From Paenibacillus mellifer (lineage in GTDB: Bacteria > Bacillota > Bacilli > Paenibacillales > Paenibacillaceae), in contig NZ_JALPRK010000004.1 of the NCBI RefSeq assembly GCF_023195895.1, positions 186,001 to 250,000 on the forward strand: a stretch of 64,000 nt of DNA, in the 5' to 3' direction. Below the pieces are notes generated by a model. That model was not told where the DNA came from. It was given only the letters and a program-made list of their open reading frames with translations, and did no database searches. A program made the position numbers and the translations under genes. Positions 59,933-64,000 of the stretch are shown one piece after another (the stretch's first letter is position 1; each line of letters begins with the position of its first letter).

Positions 59933-61060
59933 ATGCTCAAAAACATTACATCCAATCAGATATTCACGCTTTACAGCTTACAACTCTTCACCACGGTCAT
60001 CGCCTTTTACTCGGGGATGCTGATCGGGGGAAGCAAATACTCCACGCCGGTCGCCATCTTGCTGGGCGGCATGCTCGGCTTGCTGTTAGCCTATCCAGCA
60101 TACAAGGTCGGCTCCTCCCGCCCTGACGAGTTCCTCGTGCAATATGGGAGCAAGCTGGTGGGCCGCCCCCTTCATATCTTTTTCATCCTCTACCTCCTGC
60201 TGACCCATCTCTTCCTCGCCGCTCTCGATTTAAGAGAGCTCACCGACTTTTTACTCTCGGAGTATTTGATCGGTACGCCGGGATGGGCCGTCGTAGCCAT
60301 CTTCGGAGTTTGCGTCTCCTATGCCGTACGCTGCGGCATCTCGACGATATTCCGGACGGCGGAGGGCTTCTTTCTCCTCTTTGCGGTCGCCTTCTTCTTT
60401 ATTCCGTTCATCGGGTTCCAGGAGATGGAGTTGGATATGTTCAACGCTTTGTTCACTCACTTATCGATGCAAGAAATGTGGCCCAGCATTTTTGAAACCA
60501 TGGCTATTTTTGGGGAGATGGCCTTCTTGTTCCTTCTTTTCCCGTATTTAAAAGCGCCGAAAAGGGTCTATCGCACACTCTTTTGGGCCGCAGGCACTTC
60601 GCTTCTGTTCATCTTGTTGCATCTTATTCCGATTCTGCTGACCTTTGGGCCAAACCTGGGAGCCAATCTGATGTACCCTGACATGGAACTGGTACGATTC
60701 ATTCGCGTCGGTTCGTTTATCGAAACGATGGATCCGATCTTAATCATCCTGTGGTTGACCAGCATCTTCGTGAAGATTTCGTTTATTGTTTTTACGGCGG
60801 TCATTTGCCTCGCCCAGCTGACCGGCGTTAAGGATCATAAGCCTTTCACCTTGCCGGTTGTCGCCTTTGTTTCCATATACGCCATATCCATTGCCAGAAC
60901 CCCGCCGGAAATCTACCAATTTCTGTCCCGGGACTGTTCGCCGCTTTTGTATATCGCCGAATTTCTCATTCCGGCCATTTATTGGCTGATGGGAGCCATA
61001 CGCACCAAGTCACCAAGGCCAAAAACAACGAAACCCGCCGAGAGAACCCCGGCGGGTTAA
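59933..61060 (+). CDS. GerB-type germination permease (GerAB/ArcD/ProY family)
   Basis: The 375-residue protein has about ten helices: NQIFTLYSLQLFTTVIAFYS, HIFFILYLLLTHLFLAALDL, and MWPSIFETMAIFGEMAFLFL. It is the B subunit of the second germinant receptor, last in the operon. GGAGGCGG precedes the ATG. The C-terminal codons (KPAERTPAG) form the stem of the terminator shared with the convergent ABC gene. Confidence 0.93.
   Translation: MLKNITSNQIFTLYSLQLFTTVIAFYSGMLIGGSKYSTPVAILLGGMLGLLLAYPAYKVGSSRPDEFLVQYGSKLVGRPLHIFFILYLLLTHLFLAALDLRELTDFLLSEYLIGTPGWAVVAIFGVCVSYAVRCGISTIFRTAEGFFLLFAVAFFFIPFIGFQEMELDMFNALFTHLSMQEMWPSIFETMAIFGEMAFLFLLFPYLKAPKRVYRTLFWAAGTSLLFILLHLIPILLTFGPNLGANLMYPDMELVRFIRVGSFIETMDPILIILWLTSIFVKISFIVFTAVICLAQLTGVKDHKPFTLPVVAFVSIYAISIARTPPEIYQFLSRDCSPLLYIAEFLIPAIYWLMGAIRTKSPRPKTTKPAERTPAG
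61032..61058. terminator. Bidirectional terminator inside the end of the GerB-type gene
   Basis: AACCCGCCG (61032-61040) pairs with CGGCGGGTT (61050-61058); the stem is coding. On the minus strand TTTCGTTGTTTTT follows, so it mainly serves the ABC gene whose stop is at 61064. Confidence 0.75.
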
Positions 61061-61063
61061 GGC

Positions 61064-61840
61064 TTATTTCGTCGACAACCAAGCCCGTTCCTGATTCCAC
61101 CGCAAGGCGACCGGCGTTTCGAAGAAGTCGGACAACCCTGTCTCGTTTAGGACTTCGGCCGTTTTTCCTTGCGAATACACCTCGCCTCGCCGAAGCAGCA
61201 AGGTACGGCTGAATATCGGCAAGATTTCTTCGGTATGATGCGTCACATACAGCATATGCGGCGTGTCGGGGGCGGCAGCCAGTTGCGCGATGCTTTCCAA
61301 CAGCCCTTCCCGGGAGATGAAATCCAGCCCGTTGGTCGCCTCGTCCAAAATGAGCAGCTTCGGGGAAGCCATCAACGCCCGGGCGATCAACAGCTTTTGC
61401 TGCTCGCCTTGGGAGCAGGTCTGGTAGGTGCGGCCATGCAGATGGCTGCAGCGCAGCTGGTTCATCAAGGTGGCGGCCCGGTCATAATCCTCAGAACTCG
61501 GCTTCTCGTAGAGTCCGATCGTTGCGAACTTGCCGCTCACGACGAGATCCTCGGCCTTCTGCTCCCCGTGCAGCCTGGACTGCATCGAAGAACTGACCCA
61601 CCCGATCGTTTTGCGCAGCTCCCGCAAATCTACTTCGCCAAATCGGTTCCCCAGCACGCTGATCTCGCCGGACGTCGGCCAGAGATAGCCGCTAATCATG
61701 TTCAGCAGCGTCGTTTTGCCGGAACCGTTTAAGCCCAGCATCGCCCAATGCTCGCCCTCCCGGACCGACCAATCGATGCCGTTCAAAACCGCTTTTCCTT
61801 CTCGGAACCAAGTCACCTGGTTCATCTCAATGATGTTCAT
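61064..61840 (-). CDS. Stand-alone ABC transporter ATP-binding protein
   Basis: From the ATG at 61840 (GGAGG eight bases upstream) the protein has 258 residues: Walker A MLGLNGSGKTTLLNMI, signature CSQGEQQKLLIARAL, Walker B PKLLILDEATNGLD and the switch His in MLYVTHHTEEILP. The sequence resembles the YlmA/ModF-like group of orphan ATPases. No permease gene is adjacent. It could in principle energise transporters encoded elsewhere. Confidence 0.9.
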   Translation of the reverse strand: MNIIEMNQVTWFREGKAVLNGIDWSVREGEHWAMLGLNGSGKTTLLNMISGYLWPTSGEISVLGNRFGEVDLRELRKTIGWVSSSMQSRLHGEQKAEDLVVSGKFATIGLYEKPSSEDYDRAATLMNQLRCSHLHGRTYQTCSQGEQQKLLIARALMASPKLLILDEATNGLDFISREGLLESIAQLAAAPDTPHMLYVTHHTEEILPIFSRTLLLRRGEVYSQGKTAEVLNETGLSDFFETPVALRWNQERAWLSTK

Positions 61841-61982
61841 CACGATTACCTCCGAAAAAAGTAGGTTTGCAGTACTCTCAAGCTACCCCCGTCTCTACGG
61901 TTTGTCAAGCACGCCGGTGATGATTATGCGTGCCAATTCACTACCGATCAGCTAGAATACTAGTGAAAGGAAGTGAGGCATC

Positions 61983-62822
61983 ATGCATCCAACTTGGACT
62001 TGGGCTGACGTGGAAGCCCTCCAACGCCTCGTCGAGCAGCACGACGGCATTGCTTTGAAGTTGAATTGGGATACGCTCCACGCCCGTAAGGAAGAAAGCG
62101 CGGCAGAACTGGTGGAGTTCCGCGAGGGTCAGTTGATTGCCTTCCTGGGGCTGTATCCGTTCGGCAACACACTGGAGGTTTGCGGCATGGTTCATCCGGA
62201 TTATCGCAGACAAGGTCTATTCACCGCATTACTCCGTCGCGGACTCCATTCGGATACCGTGGTTTCGTATTCGACCATTTTGTTGAATGCTCCCGGCAAC
62301 TCTGAAACAGCCAGGCAGTTTCTAGCGGGTTACCCTTGCCGTTTTGACTTCAGCGAATACCAGATGAATTATGACTTGGAGGCAGTTTCGGCGAACCTGC
62401 CGCCTGTTGCCGCCCCTGTCACACTCTGTCAAGCCAAGGAAGCAGATCGGCCGTTGCTTGCTCGCCTCGATCAAGAAGGGTTTGGCCTTACCGCAGAGGA
62501 AACCCGGCAGTTTTACGAAACTTTGACCGAACATGAAATCAGCCAGAATGTACTGATTATTCATGAGGGCGAAGCTGTCGGCAAAATCCGCGTTTCCCGG
62601 CGCGATCAAGAGGCTTGGATTTACGGTTTTGTTGTATCTGCTTCCCGCCGGGGACAAGGCATCGGCAGCTCCGCCCTGCGTCAGGTCGTAGATCGCGAAA
62701 AGGCCGGCGCTTACGACATTTGGCTTGAGGTGGCGCTAAATAACCCCCAAGCCATGAAACTGTATCAACAAGTCGGATTTCAAGTCCGCCGGTCTCAGGA
62801 CTACTATGCTTATATGCGATAA
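61983..62822 (+). CDS. Two-domain GNAT family N-acetyltransferase
   Basis: The 279-residue protein has two GNAT domains. The first has CGMVHPDYRRQGLFTALLRR near residue 65. The second has YGFVVSASRRGQGIGSSALR near 215 and ALNNPQAMKLYQQVGFQVRR. AGGAAG precedes the ATG. Tandem GNAT proteins acetylate small molecules or act as mycothiol-synthase-like enzymes; the substrate here is unknown. Confidence 0.9.
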   Translation: MHPTWTWADVEALQRLVEQHDGIALKLNWDTLHARKEESAAELVEFREGQLIAFLGLYPFGNTLEVCGMVHPDYRRQGLFTALLRRGLHSDTVVSYSTILLNAPGNSETARQFLAGYPCRFDFSEYQMNYDLEAVSANLPPVAAPVTLCQAKEADRPLLARLDQEGFGLTAEETRQFYETLTEHEISQNVLIIHEGEAVGKIRVSRRDQEAWIYGFVVSASRRGQGIGSSALRQVVDREKAGAYDIWLEVALNNPQAMKLYQQVGFQVRRSQDYYAYMR

Positions 62823-62960
62823 CGAGCGATATTACATAGAGTGTTCCAAGAAGGTAGCATGCGAATAGAAAAATAAGGTACAATAACTACCGAATCAATA
62901 GAACAATGGATATGCCCGAAGGGGCTGGCCGCATGAGGCGGCGGAAGGAAGGATCAACGC

Positions 62961-63824
62961 ATGTACGTAGCAAACGATTGGCAGGATTATGAAATCATGG
63001 ATACCGGAAACGGAGAAAAGCTGGAGCGCTGGGGCGACGTCATTTTGCGCCGCCCCGACCCGCAGATCATTTGGCCGATTGCCGATGAGGATCACAAGTG
63101 GCGCGAGGTGCACGGTCATTATCACCGCAGCTCCTCCGGCGGCGGACAGTGGGAAATGAAGAAGCAAATTCCCGACCGCTGGACGATTTCTTATGACCGG
63201 CTGAAATTTTACATTCACCCGACCAATTTTAAGCATACCGGATTGTTTCCGGAACAAGCGGCCAACTGGCGCTGGATGATGGACAAGATCGCCGGTGCTG
63301 GACGTCCGATCCAGGTGCTGAACCTGTTCGCTTATACCGGCGGCGCAACCGTGGCGGCGGCTTCAGCAGGCGCTTCCGTCGTCCACGTTGACGCCGCCAA
63401 AGGGATGGTCCAGTGGGCCAAAGAGAACCTGGCGCTCTCCGGGTTGGCCGATCGTCCCGTTCGCTTCATCACGGACGACGTGTTCAAATTCGTGCAGCGG
63501 GAGCAACGGCGCGGCAACCGCTACGACGCGATCATCATGGACCCACCGTCCTACGGGCGCGGCCCCGGCGGTGAGATGTGGAAGCTGGAGACCAGCCTCT
63601 ACCCCTTTGTGGAGTCTTGTTTGTCCATTCTGTCGGACAAGCCGCTCTTCTTCCTGATCAACTCGTATACGACCGGCATTTCTCCGACCGTACTGAACAA
63701 CATGCTTTCGATGACGGTCAAGAAGCAGTACGGCGGACGAATCTCCGCAGGCGAATTGGGACTGCCGATCACCCGCTCGGGGCTTCATCTCCCCTGCGGC
63801 ATTCTCGGTCGCTGGGAGGAATAA
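62961..63824 (+). CDS. Class I SAM-dependent methyltransferase (RlmI-like)
   Basis: The 287-residue protein lacks a PUA domain. The SAM-binding motif VLNLFAYTGGATVAAASAGA is followed by VHVDAAKGMVQWAKENLALS and the catalytic-type motif IIMDPPSYGRGPGGEMWKLE. This matches the Methyltrans_SAM group near 23S rRNA cytosine methyltransferases, though the target is unproven. It is followed two bases later by a pseudouridine synthase gene, so both probably modify RNA. A TACAAT -10 lies at 62879-62884. Confidence 0.9.
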   Translation: MYVANDWQDYEIMDTGNGEKLERWGDVILRRPDPQIIWPIADEDHKWREVHGHYHRSSSGGGQWEMKKQIPDRWTISYDRLKFYIHPTNFKHTGLFPEQAANWRWMMDKIAGAGRPIQVLNLFAYTGGATVAAASAGASVVHVDAAKGMVQWAKENLALSGLADRPVRFITDDVFKFVQREQRRGNRYDAIIMDPPSYGRGPGGEMWKLETSLYPFVESCLSILSDKPLFFLINSYTTGISPTVLNNMLSMTVKKQYGGRISAGELGLPITRSGLHLPCGILGRWEE

Positions 63825-63826
63825 CC

Positions 63827-64000
63827 ATGGACTCCGAAGCCAAGCGGACCTCGGGACAGCCGGCGATGGCGATCCTTTATGAGGATAATCACCTGCTCGG
63901 CATTGAGAAACCGGTGAACGTCCCGACTCAGGAGGATGCCAGCGGCGACCCCGATCTGCTGAATTTACTGAAGGCGGATATCAAGGAGCGGTATGGCAAG
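63827..64000 (+). CDS. RluA family pseudouridine synthase, 5' part only
   Basis: The ATG follows GGGAGGA. The visible 58 residues contain MAILYEDNHLLGIEKPVNVP and TQEDASGDPDLLNLL, the N-terminal signature of RluA-type synthases, which isomerise uridine in rRNA or tRNA. The catalytic Asp region lies beyond the window. It is in an operon with the methyltransferase. Confidence 0.88.
   Translation, partial: MDSEAKRTSGQPAMAILYEDNHLLGIEKPVNVPTQEDASGDPDLLNLLKADIKERYGK

Noticed and set aside
62856..62884. Complete sigma-A promoter before the methyltransferase gene
   Set aside because: The TACAAT -10 is good but no -35 at 16-18 bp was recognisable.

Overview
The window looks like chromosomal DNA of a spore-forming, Gram-positive bacterium of the Paenibacillaceae (Paenibacillus/Cohnella type). 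The evidence is two GerA-type spore germination operons, a SigI/RsgI pair, a T-box leader, many lipobox-bearing lipoproteins, strong GGAGG ribosome binding sites and many AraC-type regulators beside sugar genes. No rRNA, tRNA, CRISPR array, transposase or phage structural gene was seen. Both ends cut genes: a sugar phosphate isomerase/epimerase on the left and an RluA-type pseudouridine synthase on the right.

Layout. 1-6.4 kb is a sugar-derivative catabolism block on the minus strand: an AraC regulator, a Gfo/Idh/MocA dehydrogenase, a ThuA-like protein and two sugar phosphate isomerase/epimerases. The two catabolic transcription units carry a nearly identical promoter/operator of about 70 bp. 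A holin-like type I toxin with a probable antisense RNA lies between them. 6.5-9.3 kb is an AT-rich accessory island with a 47-residue membrane protein, a large lipoprotein and a secreted protein, none assigned. 9.4-16.4 kb is mixed: acetyltransferases, a Phd-Uma2 fusion behind three TTAGCTAA boxes, a 2H-phosphoesterase-like protein, a TetR/ketopantoate-reductase pair, the serine/threonine transporter SstT, an FAD oxidoreductase and a YbjQ-like protein. 16.4-17.9 kb is asd behind a T-box whose specifier reads as ATC (Ile). 17.9-20.9 kb is an AraC gene divergent from a GHL6-type glycoside hydrolase.

21-39.7 kb is a long run of regulator-plus-effector pairs: MFS/isochorismatase, TetR/SDR, a DrrAB-like ABC exporter with a TetR, VOC and thioredoxin proteins, YnfA/serine hydrolase, SDR, LysR/quinone reductase, a YfbR-like HD protein, YbaK, Lrp/LysE, a UMF1-type MFS protein, an AlkC/AlkD-like HEAT protein and a VOC protein. 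An AraC gene (about 23 kb) and a short TetR gene (25.1 kb) look decayed. 39.7-48.3 kb is a same-strand block: response regulator, sensor kinase, beta-propeller lipoprotein, then solute-binding protein, two sugar-type ABC permeases without an ATPase, a HlyD-like adaptor and a cell-wall amidase. 48.3-52.5 kb holds rsgI, sigI, an L,D-transpeptidase and an HD-GYP protein, suggesting a cell-wall and signalling theme.

52.7-61.1 kb holds two divergent germinant-receptor operons with different gene orders (A-B-C-small and A-C-small-B), each with a short membrane protein. A good SigG-type promoter precedes the rightward one. The right end carries an ABC ATPase, a two-domain acetyltransferase, a SAM-dependent methyltransferase and the start of the pseudouridine synthase. 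Function calls rest on motifs read by eye; no database search was run.
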